Origin: an uncultured Pseudoxanthomonas sp.
GTDB taxonomy: Bacteria; Pseudomonadota; Gammaproteobacteria; Xanthomonadales; Xanthomonadaceae
Direction: 5' to 3'
NCBI GenBank assembly: GCA_937975725.1
Contig: CALJUL010000129.1
Location: 1-13,925 of the forward strand
Length of the DNA: 13,925 nucleotides
In this document: piece after piece, positions 1 to 6,507 of the stretch
Layout: every line of letters begins with the position of its first letter
How positions within the stretch are numbered: the stretch's first letter is position 1
Made by a program: the position numbers and the translations under genes
The notes under the pieces: model-generated
Database searches by the model: none
What the model was told of the DNA's origin: nothing
What the model saw: the letters and a program-made list of their open reading frames with translations, nothing else

Positions 1-983
1 CCATGGGCGCGGGCTGGTGCCCGCCGGGCATGCTCGGCATCGGCATCGGCGGCACTGCCGAGAAGGCGATGCTGCTGGCGAAGGAATCGCTGATGGAGCA
101 CATCGACATCCAGGAGCTGATCGAACGCGGCCCGTCCAACCGCATCGAGGAACTGCGCATCGAACTGTACGAGAAGGTCAACGCGCTGGGCATCGGCGCG
201 CAGGGCCTGGGCGGCCTGACCACGGTGCTGGACATCAAGATCAAGGACTACCCGACCCATGCGGCCAACCTGCCGGTGGCGATGATCCCCAACTGCGCCG
301 CCACCCGCCACGCCCACTTCACCCTGGACGGCAGCGGCCCGGTCACGCTGGACCCGCCGTCGCTGGAAGACTGGCCCAAGCTCACCTACAACCCGCAAAA
401 CGCACGCCGCGTGGACCTGGACAACATCACCGCGGAGGACGTCGCCACCTTCAGGCCCGGCGAAGTGCTGCTGCTCAACGGCAAGATGCTCACCGGCCGC
501 GACGCCGCCCACAAGCGCATGGTGGACATGCTCAACAAGGGCGAGGCGTTGCCGGTCGACCTGAAGGGCCGCTTCATCTACTACGTCGGCCCGGTCGATC
601 CGGTGCGCGATGAAGTGGTCGGCCCCGCCGGCCCAACCACCGCCACCCGCATGGACAAGTTCACCGAGCAGGTGCTGGCGCAGACCGGCCTGCTGGGCAT
701 GATCGGCAAGGCCGAGCGCGGCCCGGTGGCGCTGGAAGCGATCCGCAAGCACCGTTCGGTCTACCTGATGGCGGTCGGCGGCTCGGCCTACCTGGTGTCG
801 AAGGCGATCAAGGCGGCGAAGGTGGTTGGCTTCGCCGACCTGGGCATGGAGGCGATCTACGAATTCGAGGTCAAGGACATGCCGGTGACCGTGGCCGTCG
901 ATTCGCAGGGCACGTCCGTGCACGAGACCGGCCCGAAGGAATGGCAGGCGCGGATCGGCAAGATTCCGGTGGTGGTGGCCTGA
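1..983 (+). CDS. Class I (4Fe-4S) fumarate hydratase, 5' end missing
   Basis: Interconverts fumarate and malate in the TCA cycle; cytosolic. The reading frame enters from the left edge, and about 326 residues are visible of the roughly 500 usual for the family, so the first third lies outside. Two of the three family cluster cysteines are seen, in GWCPPGMLGIG near the left edge and IPNCAATRHAHF about 92 residues later, a spacing close to that known for class I fumarases; the first should lie upstream. The C-terminal beta domain follows, with LLLNGKMLTGRDAAHKRM and FIYYVGPVDP, and AVGGSAYLVSKAIK further on. It ends at TGA 981-983. The ATG at base 3 is an internal methionine, not the start. The gene corresponds to E. 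coli fumA/fumB; I did not choose between the symbols. The next gene starts almost at once, so the two are probably co-transcribed. Identity is very secure. Confidence 0.95.
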   Translation, partial: MGAGWCPPGMLGIGIGGTAEKAMLLAKESLMEHIDIQELIERGPSNRIEELRIELYEKVNALGIGAQGLGGLTTVLDIKIKDYPTHAANLPVAMIPNCAATRHAHFTLDGSGPVTLDPPSLEDWPKLTYNPQNARRVDLDNITAEDVATFRPGEVLLLNGKMLTGRDAAHKRMVDMLNKGEALPVDLKGRFIYYVGPVDPVRDEVVGPAGPTTATRMDKFTEQVLAQTGLLGMIGKAERGPVALEAIRKHRSVYLMAVGGSAYLVSKAIKAAKVVGFADLGMEAIYEFEVKDMPVTVAVDSQGTSVHETGPKEWQARIGKIPVVVA

Positions 984-985
984 GG

Positions 986-1798
986 GTGAGGCTGTTCGAC
1001 CTCATCGCCTGCCAGGCGCCGTCGGTACGCCCCGAACTGGCCAAGATCCATTGCGCGGTCTGGAACGGCAAGGAGCATCCGCGCGACGTGTTCCTGGCGG
1101 GCGGGTTCGAGGAATGGCAGCGCTGGCAACGCAACCGCTATTTCCCCCGCCCGTACGTCGTGGCGTTGATCGCGCTGGGGGCGGACCGATGGCTGTACGC
1201 GGGGACGTACCGCAACGACGGGGTCGAAGCCCGGAGCCAGCCCGACCACTTCTACTACACCCTGTCGCCCGTCGAGGCGTGCAACGAATTCGCCGGCCGG
1301 CTGGTCGTGGCGTTCGCAAAAGGATTCAGGAATTCCTATCCGAAAGGCGAAACCTGCGCGGACGCCATCATGATCAGCGAGTTGCTGGCCGAACGGATGA
1401 CCATCGCGGAATTTCCCGGGTACAAGTCCCTGGACGTTTCCATGCCTGATCTCCAGCTGATCGTCGGGCAGGAGATCGAGGGCTGGAGGACGGCCCTGTC
1501 CAGTGTCGCGGGCGTATACCTCATTTCCGACACGGTCGCGGGCCGCCTGTATGTGGGCAGCGCCCAGGGAGCCGGCGGCATCTGGCAGCGCTGGTGCGCC
1601 TATGCCGCCACCGGACACGGCGGCAACGCGGAGTTGCGTGCGCTGCTGGCGGTGGAAGGCGGCCAGCGGGCCCAGGCGTTCCGCTTCTCTGTCCTGGAAA
1701 TCGCGGACACTCATGCGAGCGAGGCCGACATCCTCCAGCGGGAATCGCACTGGAAACGGGTATTGCTGAGCCGCGCCTTCGGATTCAACAGGAACTGA
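986..1798 (+). CDS. GIY-YIG nuclease-domain protein with uncharacterised N-terminal domain
   Basis: About 270 residues. The C-terminal part is a GIY-YIG nuclease domain: GVY at about 176-178 and LYVG at 188-191 stand for the GIY and YIG motifs. They are followed by the expected arginine (IWQRW, about 202), the GHGGNAELRALL segment, and a terminal RESHWK..LLSR..GFN block with the candidate metal-binding glutamate (about 253). All core catalytic positions look intact. The first 170 residues (CAVWNGKEHPRDVFLAGGF, then WLYAGTYR and LSGRL-like EFAGRLVV) look beta-rich. I recall similar fusions in other bacteria but cannot name the domain. Start: GTG at 986, 2 nt after the fumarase stop, gives a compact protein; an ATG at 941 would overlap fumarase by 43 nt and add a low-complexity GGGG stretch. 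Neither has an ideal ribosome site, so the start is uncertain. By eye, codon use is somewhat less GC-rich than in its neighbours. Function is inferred only as DNA cleavage; the target is unknown. Confidence 0.82.
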   Translation: MRLFDLIACQAPSVRPELAKIHCAVWNGKEHPRDVFLAGGFEEWQRWQRNRYFPRPYVVALIALGADRWLYAGTYRNDGVEARSQPDHFYYTLSPVEACNEFAGRLVVAFAKGFRNSYPKGETCADAIMISELLAERMTIAEFPGYKSLDVSMPDLQLIVGQEIEGWRTALSSVAGVYLISDTVAGRLYVGSAQGAGGIWQRWCAYAATGHGGNAELRALLAVEGGQRAQAFRFSVLEIADTHASEADILQRESHWKRVLLSRAFGFNRN

Positions 1799-1811
1799 CG
1801 GGAAACGCGCC

Positions 1812-2447
1812 ATGTCCACCACGCTCTACTACTCCCCCAGCACCGCCAGCCTGGTCGTGCACTGGTTGCTGATCGAACTCGGCATCCCGCACGAGCTGCG
1901 CGCGCTGGACTTCGACCGGTGCGAGCAGAAATCCGCTGACTACCTGAAGCTCAACCCCGCCGGCGTGGTGCCCACGCTGGTGCTCGACGGGCAGGCGGTG
2001 ACCGAAACGGCCGCCATCCTGATGCACCTGGCCGACCTGCACCCGCGCGCGGAGCTGGCGCCGGCGCCGGCCTCGGCGCAGCGCGCGCAGTACTACCGCT
2101 GGATGCTGTTCTGCGCCAACACCCTGATGCCGGCCTACCGCGCCTGGTTCTATCCGGCCGAGCCGGCGGGCGAGCCCAACGTGGAAGCGGCCAGGGCGCA
2201 GGCGCGGCAGAAGATCGAAGCGGCCTGGCAGCAGGTGGAAGACCATCTGGAAACGCACGGTCCCTGGCTGCTCGGCGCGCAGCGCACCGTGGCGGATTTC
2301 CTGCTGACCATGCTGATGCGCTGGTCGCGCAACATGCCCCGGCCCACCGACACCTGGCCGGCGCTGCACGCCCACGCCCAGCGCATGAAGGCGCTTTCCA
2401 GCTTCAAGGAAGTCTACGCCCGCGAAGGCCTGACCGACTGGACCTGA
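1812..2447 (+). CDS. Glutathione S-transferase family protein
   Basis: A 211-residue cytosolic protein with GST layout. The N-terminal thioredoxin-like domain (about 1-78) has LYYSPSTASLVVHWLL around the catalytic serine/tyrosine region, the cis-proline in NPAGVVPTL (P54) and the glutathione-binding acidic pair in VTETAAIL (E65-T66). An all-helical C-terminal domain follows, with the ADFLLTMLMRW segment typical of the family's conserved helix. Length is normal. It starts at ATG 1812, 13 nt after the GIY-YIG gene, behind a weak GGGAA site, so it is probably read from the same transcript. The substrate cannot be told from sequence: GST-like proteins may conjugate, reduce or isomerise. Just downstream lies the REP/GGAT palindrome, which may end transcription. 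Confidence 0.9.
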   Translation: MSTTLYYSPSTASLVVHWLLIELGIPHELRALDFDRCEQKSADYLKLNPAGVVPTLVLDGQAVTETAAILMHLADLHPRAELAPAPASAQRAQYYRWMLFCANTLMPAYRAWFYPAEPAGEPNVEAARAQARQKIEAAWQQVEDHLETHGPWLLGAQRTVADFLLTMLMRWSRNMPRPTDTWPALHAHAQRMKALSSFKEVYAREGLTDWT

Positions 2448-2458
2448 GTCCCTCCTTC

Positions 2459-2485
2459 CTGTGGGAGCGGCGTCAGCCGCGACCG
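2459..2485 (+). repeat. REP-like element, forward copy 1
   Basis: A 27-bp unit with its own small hairpin (GCGGC, GTCA, GCCGC) followed by GCGACCG. It is the inverse of 2620-2646 with one mismatch (GTGGGAG against GTAGGAG). It starts 12 bases after the GST stop codon. Confidence 0.8.
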
Positions 2486-2619
2486 CACGGCTGAAAAAGC
2501 GGGAAGACACGGATCAAGGAGGATAAACGCGGATGGCACGGATAAAGCTTTTTGGCTTTGATCCGCTTTATCCGCGTTGATCCGCGTCAATCCGTAGCTT
2601 GAAGGCTTCTTTGGGTCCG

Positions 2620-2646
2620 CGGTCGCGGCTGACGCCGCTCCTACAG
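2620..2646 (-). repeat. REP-like element, reverse copy 2
   Basis: The mirror copy of 2459-2485, 26 of 27 bases identical, ending 10 bases before the desaturase stop codon. With copy 1 it makes a divergently facing pair that encloses the GGAT/ATCC core. Confidence 0.8.
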
Positions 2647-2656
2647 CGGGCGTGTT

Positions 2657-3766
2657 TCAGTCCACGTACTCGTCGAACTTCCGGCCGCCCTGGAAGGGCA
2701 TCAGGTGCTGGCGCACGAGGCCGCGCGGCACGGTTTCCAGCTTCATCACGCCGTATTCCTCGGGCCATTCCTCCTGCTTCGGCGGCAGCTTGAAGGTGCC
2801 CATCAGCATGTCCACCAGTGGCAGGTGGATGGCGTAGTTCACGTCCAGGTAGTCCTTGTGCCGGGCGTGGTGCCAGTGGTGGTAGCGCGGCAGCACCAGC
2901 AGGTATTCCAGCCAGCCGAAGCGGATGCCCAGGTTGGCGTGTGCCAGCACCGCCTGCAGGCCGACCAGGATCACGTAGGCGTTTACCGCCGGCGCCGAGA
3001 AGCCCAGCACCAGCAGCGGCAGCAGCACCGCGCTCCGGGTCAGCACGATCTCGACGAAGTGGATGCGCGAGCCGGCCAGCCAGTCCATCTCGCGGCTGGA
3101 GTGGTGCACGGCGTGGAAGCGCCACAGCCACGGCACGTTGTGGTACGCGCGGTGCAGCAGCGCCTGCGCCATGTCGGCCACGAACACCGCCAGCAGGAAC
3201 TGCGCCCATACCGGCAGCGACTGGATCGCGTCCTTCAGCCCCGGGAAGACCGCCAGCCCGGCGATGGTCGAGGTGGAGGCCGTCACCAGGATAAGGATGA
3301 ACTGCACCAGCACGTGGCTCATGAAGAAGTACGCCACGTCGGTGCGCCAGCCCGGGCGCAGCGGCGAGATCCGGCGCTTGCCCAGGTAGTGCTCCAGCGG
3401 CACGAACACCAGCGCCGAGAAGAACAGCGAGATCACGAACCAGTCCAGCCCCAGCGAGTACGGGGTCTTGCCGATGGCGTCGAACTGCACGTTGGTGCCG
3501 CCCAGCAGCACCGCCAGCGTGGCGGCGCCCACGCCGGCCAGCGCGACGCGCTTGTTGCGGTCGCGCAGGATCGCCAGCGTGCCCAGCACGAAGGCCGCCA
3601 TCAGCCCCACCAACAGCAACTGGCGGGCGAACTGCTCGCTGTAGACCGCGCGGAACTCCTTGCTGGTCAGCAGTTCGGGGAAGTGGAAGCACAGCACTGC
3701 CATCAGGCTCAGCAGGCCGAGCAGGGCGGAGGCGTAGGCGAAGAACGAGCGGCGTGGGCGGGGCAT
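2657..3766 (-). CDS. Fatty acid hydroxylase / sterol desaturase family membrane protein
   Basis: A 369-residue integral membrane di-iron enzyme of the fatty-acid-hydroxylase superfamily (PF04116 type), expected to hydroxylate or desaturate a lipid. Histidine boxes are clear: HRAYH (205-209), HAVHH (218-222), H276 in AHANLG and HHWHHARH (296-303), with SRIHFVE between them. Hydrophobic spans lie near residues 8-29, 49-67, 74-90, 107-124, 145-173, 186-203 and 246-275, so an N-terminal block of extra membrane helices precedes the catalytic region. The start at 3766 has a good AAGGAAG site four bases upstream. It is last in a minus-strand run behind arsC (45-nt gap). Many bacterial members are called sterol desaturases without sterol activity having been shown; the substrate here is unknown and a membrane fatty-acid or hopanoid-type lipid is only a guess. 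Confidence 0.9.
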   Translation of the reverse strand: MPRPRRSFFAYASALLGLLSLMAVLCFHFPELLTSKEFRAVYSEQFARQLLLVGLMAAFVLGTLAILRDRNKRVALAGVGAATLAVLLGGTNVQFDAIGKTPYSLGLDWFVISLFFSALVFVPLEHYLGKRRISPLRPGWRTDVAYFFMSHVLVQFILILVTASTSTIAGLAVFPGLKDAIQSLPVWAQFLLAVFVADMAQALLHRAYHNVPWLWRFHAVHHSSREMDWLAGSRIHFVEIVLTRSAVLLPLLVLGFSAPAVNAYVILVGLQAVLAHANLGIRFGWLEYLLVLPRYHHWHHARHKDYLDVNYAIHLPLVDMLMGTFKLPPKQEEWPEEYGVMKLETVPRGLVRQHLMPFQGGRKFDEYVD

Positions 3767-3811
3767 GGGGCTTCCTTGGCGGGCGGTGCGGATCCTGCGC
3801 CCGATCTTACG

Positions 3812-4231
3812 TCAGCCGATGCGGTTTCCGGCCGCGTCCACGACCGGCTCGCCGTCCTCCTTGCTGAAGGCGCCGCGCTGCGGCTGCGGTAGGATGTCCA
3901 GCACGAGCTCCGAGGGCCGGCACAGTAGGGTCCCCAGCGGCGTGACCACGATGGGGCGGTTGATCAGCACCGGGTGCGCCAGCATCGCCTCCAGCAGCGC
4001 CTCGTCGCCTGCTTCGGCCAGGCCGAGCTGCGCGTACAGCGCCTCCTTGGCGCGCACGACGTCCCGCACCGGCACGCCCATCGCCGCGATCAGCGCCTGC
4101 AGGGTGGCGCGGTCCGGCGGCGTCTTCAGGTATTCGACCACGCGCGGCTCGATGCCGGCGTTGCGGATCATCGCCAGCGTGTTGCGTGAAGTGCCGCAGG
4201 CAGGGTTGTGGTAGATCGTGGCGTCGTTCAT
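3812..4231 (-). CDS. arsC: ArsC-family arsenate reductase (glutaredoxin-dependent type)
   Basis: 139 residues, normal for the family. Members reduce arsenate to arsenite using a catalytic cysteine and glutathione/glutaredoxin. The signature HNPACGTSRNTL puts the catalytic cysteine at C12, the same number as in E. coli ArsC. The three arginines of the E. coli enzyme (R60, R94, R107) have counterparts at R60, R92 (INRPIVV) and R105 (LLCRPSE). Its ATG overlaps the pldA stop by one base (TGATG), so translation is probably coupled to pldA. There is no arsR, arsB or acr3 nearby, so a dedicated arsenic-resistance operon is not supported. Related proteins are also annotated as YfgD- or Spx-like; the intact arginine triad favours real ArsC chemistry. 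Confidence 0.9.
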   Translation of the reverse strand: MNDATIYHNPACGTSRNTLAMIRNAGIEPRVVEYLKTPPDRATLQALIAAMGVPVRDVVRAKEALYAQLGLAEAGDEALLEAMLAHPVLINRPIVVTPLGTLLCRPSELVLDILPQPQRGAFSKEDGEPVVDAAGNRIG

Positions 4232-5409
4232 CAGTACCAGTCCAGCAGGGAAATGCCCAGGCCCACATAGGTGGCCTTGTGGTTGTAGTCGATCAGGCTC
4301 TCGCCGTAGCCGTGGAACAGTTGCAGGTGGCCGCGGAAGGAACGGTTGATCGGGAAGCCGTAGTCCACCTGCAGCGCACCGCGGGAATCGTCGCCGCCGC
4401 GCAGGCTGTGGCGGCCCAGCACGGTGAGCATGTGGCCGCGGTGCGTCCAGGTCAGCATGGCGTCGCCGCGGCCGATGTAGTCCTCGATGTCGGGATTGTC
4501 GTCGTCGTTGCCGTCCGGCACGCGCCACCACGGCCGCAGCACGAGCGCCCAGTTGTCGCGGTCCAGGCCGATCGTGGCGATGACCCGGTTCCAGCTACGC
4601 GACAGCGGATCGCCGCGGCCGTTGGACTGGTGGTTGAAGCCGATGCCGGCCATGCGCCCCTTCCAGCCGGCGAGGCTGTAGTTGTTGCGGAACACCAGCA
4701 TCACTTCCGGCTCGTAGTTGGTCTCGCGGAACGGGCGCGATTCCTCGCCGTTGTAGACCTGCCAGCGCGAGCTCTGGGTATAGGCGCCCCACAGGTCGCC
4801 GTTGTCGCCGAACAGGTTCTCGGCGAACTTGGTCTTGAAGCTGAGCTGGAACTTGGCCTCGATGTCCTGCAGCGGCAGCGGCTCGGTGACCGTATTGTCC
4901 GGATTGGGCGAGGAGGGCGTCTCGTTGACCCGGCTGGTCCAGAACGCCGGCAGCAGGTACATGGGCTTGTAGGCGCGCAACTGGAACACGCCCAGCTTGG
5001 AGTCCTTCGCCAGTTCCCAGCGACTGTCCAGCAGCGAGCCGCGTCCGGCGTTGGCGATCTGCTCGGCTGCGTCCTGGCTGTCGCTGCGGAACCAGGTGCC
5101 CAGCCGCTGGCGGGCGCGCTCGCGCAGGGTGATGTCGCTGGCCGCGCCGGTTTCCACCGCCTCCGCCCGGGCCTGCGCGCGCGCTTCGGCCTCGGCCTGG
5201 CGTGCGGCCAGGGCCTGTTCGTCGGCCTTGCGCGTGTCGGTGGCGCTGCGGCCGAGCGCGGCGTCGTAGCAGGCCAGGCGCATGGCGTCGCTTTCTATGG
5301 AGAAACAGGCCTCCGGCGAGGGCGCGGGCGGCGCGGATTCCTGCGCCCGGGCGGACAGCGCGAAGGTAATCCCGATTACCAGCGGGATCAGCCGGGCACG
5401 GTAGCTCAT
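4231..5409 (-). CDS. pldA: Outer-membrane phospholipase A (OMPLA)
   Basis: 392 residues. OMPLA is a 12-strand outer-membrane barrel that hydrolyses misplaced phospholipids, dimerising with calcium. The catalytic set is clear in FNHQSNGRGDPLSRSWNRV: H260, S262 and N274, with spacings 2 and 12 identical to E. coli H142/S144/N156. The chain ends in LLDWY, giving the terminal aromatic residue typical of barrel proteins. The chosen start at 5409 gives a signal peptide (basic SYRAR, then LIPLVIGITFALSARA, cleavage likely before QE); an in-frame start 18 codons upstream would bury it. Between signal and barrel lie about 100 residues: a CFSIESDAMRLACYDAALGR segment with two cysteines, then an Ala/Arg/Glu-rich stretch likely to be helical or coiled. 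E. coli PldA is about 290 residues, so this N-terminal extension is notable. It sits 76 nt after the DUF456 gene and is coupled to arsC. Confidence 0.93.
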   Translation of the reverse strand: MSYRARLIPLVIGITFALSARAQESAPPAPSPEACFSIESDAMRLACYDAALGRSATDTRKADEQALAARQAEAEARAQARAEAVETGAASDITLRERARQRLGTWFRSDSQDAAEQIANAGRGSLLDSRWELAKDSKLGVFQLRAYKPMYLLPAFWTSRVNETPSSPNPDNTVTEPLPLQDIEAKFQLSFKTKFAENLFGDNGDLWGAYTQSSRWQVYNGEESRPFRETNYEPEVMLVFRNNYSLAGWKGRMAGIGFNHQSNGRGDPLSRSWNRVIATIGLDRDNWALVLRPWWRVPDGNDDDNPDIEDYIGRGDAMLTWTHRGHMLTVLGRHSLRGGDDSRGALQVDYGFPINRSFRGHLQLFHGYGESLIDYNHKATYVGLGISLLDWY

Positions 5410-5485
5410 GCGGGACTCGGCGGGAGAGGATGGACACATTCTGCCAGCGCCCGGGCCGGGCACGCTGCATGCGTCCCCTGTGGGC

Positions 5486-5971
5486 TCAGAACACCCAGGC
5501 GAACACGAACAGCCCGACCATCGCGAAGGCCAGCCCCAGCTTCAGCACCACGCCCAGCACGATGCCCAGCCAGGTACCCAGGCCCACCCGGGCGGCCTGC
5601 CCGAGCTCGCGCCCGTGCCAGAGTTCGCCCAGCAGCGCGCCCACGAACGGGCCGGCGAACAGCCCGATCGGCATGAAGAACAGGCCGGCGAACGTGCCCA
5701 GCACCGCGCCCCACAAGGCTTTCGGGCTGGCACCCACGCGCTTGGCGCCCACCGCGGTGGCGAACAGGTCCACCGCGAACGAGACCAGCGTCAGCACCCC
5801 CAGCACCGTCAGGGTGACCCAGCCGATCTGCTGGAAATCCCCCGCCCAGGCCGCCAGCAACATGCCGGCGAACACCACCGGCAGGCCGGGCAGGGCGGGC
5901 AGGACCACGCCGGCGATGCCCACCAGGATCAGCACCACCGCGAGGGCGTAGTAGAGCATCTGGATGTCCAA
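5486..5971 (-). CDS. DUF456 family inner-membrane protein
   Basis: 161 residues, almost wholly hydrophobic and glycine-rich, matching the DUF456 family of small membrane proteins with no known function. The opening LVGIAGVVLPALPGLPVVFAG and the FMPIGLFAGPFVGALLGEL region are the recognisable family features; about four to five membrane spans are likely. The start is a TTG at 5971: AGGAG lies six bases before it, whereas the first ATG (5959, residue 5) would be 18 bases from that site. It is the first gene of the minus-strand run leading to pldA, arsC and the desaturase, and is divergent from the cold-shock gene. Function is unknown. Confidence 0.85.
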   Translation of the reverse strand: MDIQMLYYALAVVLILVGIAGVVLPALPGLPVVFAGMLLAAWAGDFQQIGWVTLTVLGVLTLVSFAVDLFATAVGAKRVGASPKALWGAVLGTFAGLFFMPIGLFAGPFVGALLGELWHGRELGQAARVGLGTWLGIVLGVVLKLGLAFAMVGLFVFAWVF

Positions 5972-5977
5972 GGAATT

Positions 5978-5982
5978 CTCCT
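5978..5982 (-). promoter_or_regulatory. Ribosome binding site fixing a TTG start
   Basis: AGGAG on the minus strand, six bases before the TTG at 5971-5969. The spacing is ideal for TTG and too long for the ATG at 5959, so it decides the start of the DUF456 gene. Confidence 0.65.
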
Positions 5983-6030
5983 AGCGAATCAAGGGGTTGG
6001 GATGTGGACGGGAGTGTCCATCAAGCGTTT

Positions 6031-6046
6031 GCATTTTCACAAATGC
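6031..6046. promoter_or_regulatory. Perfect 6-bp dyad in the divergent DUF456/csp region
   Basis: GCATTT, loop TCAC, AAATGC: a perfect inverted repeat 155 bases before the cold-shock start. This AT-rich island stands out in the GC-rich 229-base divergent gap (5972-6200). A weak promoter-like pair (TTGCAT, 17 bases, TACTGT) overlaps it on the plus strand. It could be an operator or part of the promoter; the role is inferred. Confidence 0.35.
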
Positions 6047-6200
6047 CGGGTTACTGTGCGGCCGCTGTCGTTGCCAAGGTCACCGTGAATCGTGGCCTGA
6101 TGGGGTAGATCCATGATCCGCTGCATCGCTTGTACCTCGCGTCCTCCTTGCAACCAGCCGCCGAGAGGCGTAACCACCACCCGTTCCAAGGAGCAAGTAG

Positions 6201-6410
6201 ATGTCCGAGCGTGAAACCGGAACCGTGAAATGGTTCAACGATGCCAAGGGCTTCGGCTTCATCAGCCGAGAGAATGGCGAAGACGTGTTCGTGCACTTCC
6301 GCGCCATCCAGACTCAGGGCTTCAAGAGCCTGAAGGAAGGACAGAAGGTCAGCTTCACCGTCGTGCAGGGCCAGAAGGGCCTGCAGGCGGATGCGGTGCA
6401 GCCGCTCTGA
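6201..6410 (+). CDS. CspA-family cold-shock protein
   Basis: 69 residues, one cold-shock domain and nothing else. It binds single-stranded RNA/DNA and melts secondary structure as an RNA chaperone in the cytosol. Both RNA-binding motifs are present: KGFGFI (16-21) and VFVHF (29-33), with the preceding VKWFNDAKGFGF and later KSLKEGQKVSF being standard. AAGGAGC lies eight bases before the ATG. The gap upstream is long (to 5972), so a structured leader is possible, as known for cspA of E. coli, where it mediates cold control; a cold box was not identified here. Not every paralogue is cold-induced, so no numbered csp symbol is given. A strong hairpin terminator follows. Confidence 0.95.
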   Translation: MSERETGTVKWFNDAKGFGFISRENGEDVFVHFRAIQTQGFKSLKEGQKVSFTVVQGQKGLQADAVQPL

Positions 6411-6449
6411 CCTGAAGGTTGCGACCGCGCCCGGCGCGGGCTCCGCAGG

Positions 6450-6477
6450 AAAAAGCCCGGCTTGCGCCGGGCTTTTT
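6450..6477. terminator. Bidirectional intrinsic terminator
   Basis: A perfect 12-base inverted repeat, AAAAAGCCCGGC and its complement around a TTGC loop, with A-run before and T-run after. It serves the cold-shock gene on the plus strand and the glycine-zipper lipoprotein on the minus strand. Confidence 0.92.
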
Positions 6478-6507
6478 CTTTGCCTGTAAGGCGGGCGGCG
6501 CTGGCGG

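Larger units (their letters stand above)
2459..2646. repeat. Composite 188-bp imperfect palindrome, REP-like ends with GGAT/ATCC core
   Basis: The gap between the convergent GST and desaturase genes is almost entirely one inverted repeat centred near 2552. The outer arms are two 27-bp REP-like copies. The inner arms carry GGAT at 2511, 2521, 2531 and 2540, mirrored by ATCC at 2561, 2570, 2580 and 2590, all pairing around 2552 with steps of 10, 10 and 9 bases. The apex is AAAGC/GCTTT around a T-rich loop. The stretches 2486-2510 and 2594-2619 do not match well. The structure is seen directly. Its likeness to interspersed mosaic or MITE-like elements of Xanthomonadaceae is from memory, and a terminator or nucleoid-binding role is inference. 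Confidence 0.8.

Noticed and set aside
2459..2646. CRISPR array or insertion sequence
   Set aside because: The repeats are inverted, not direct with unique spacers, and there is no transposase gene or target-site duplication that I can see.
2705..3892. A 395-codon plus-strand open frame opposite the desaturase
   Set aside because: It mirrors the histidine-box enzyme and is very rich in Gln, His, Val and Arg with no motif.
3812..4231. An arsenic-resistance operon
   Set aside because: Only the reductase is present. Neighbours are a phospholipase and a lipid hydroxylase, with no regulator or arsenite pump.
4186..5676. A 496-codon plus-strand open frame opposite pldA, arsC and DUF456
   Set aside because: It is the antisense shadow of pldA, whose catalytic residues are exact. 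The translation is Val/Gln/Arg-rich with no family signature.
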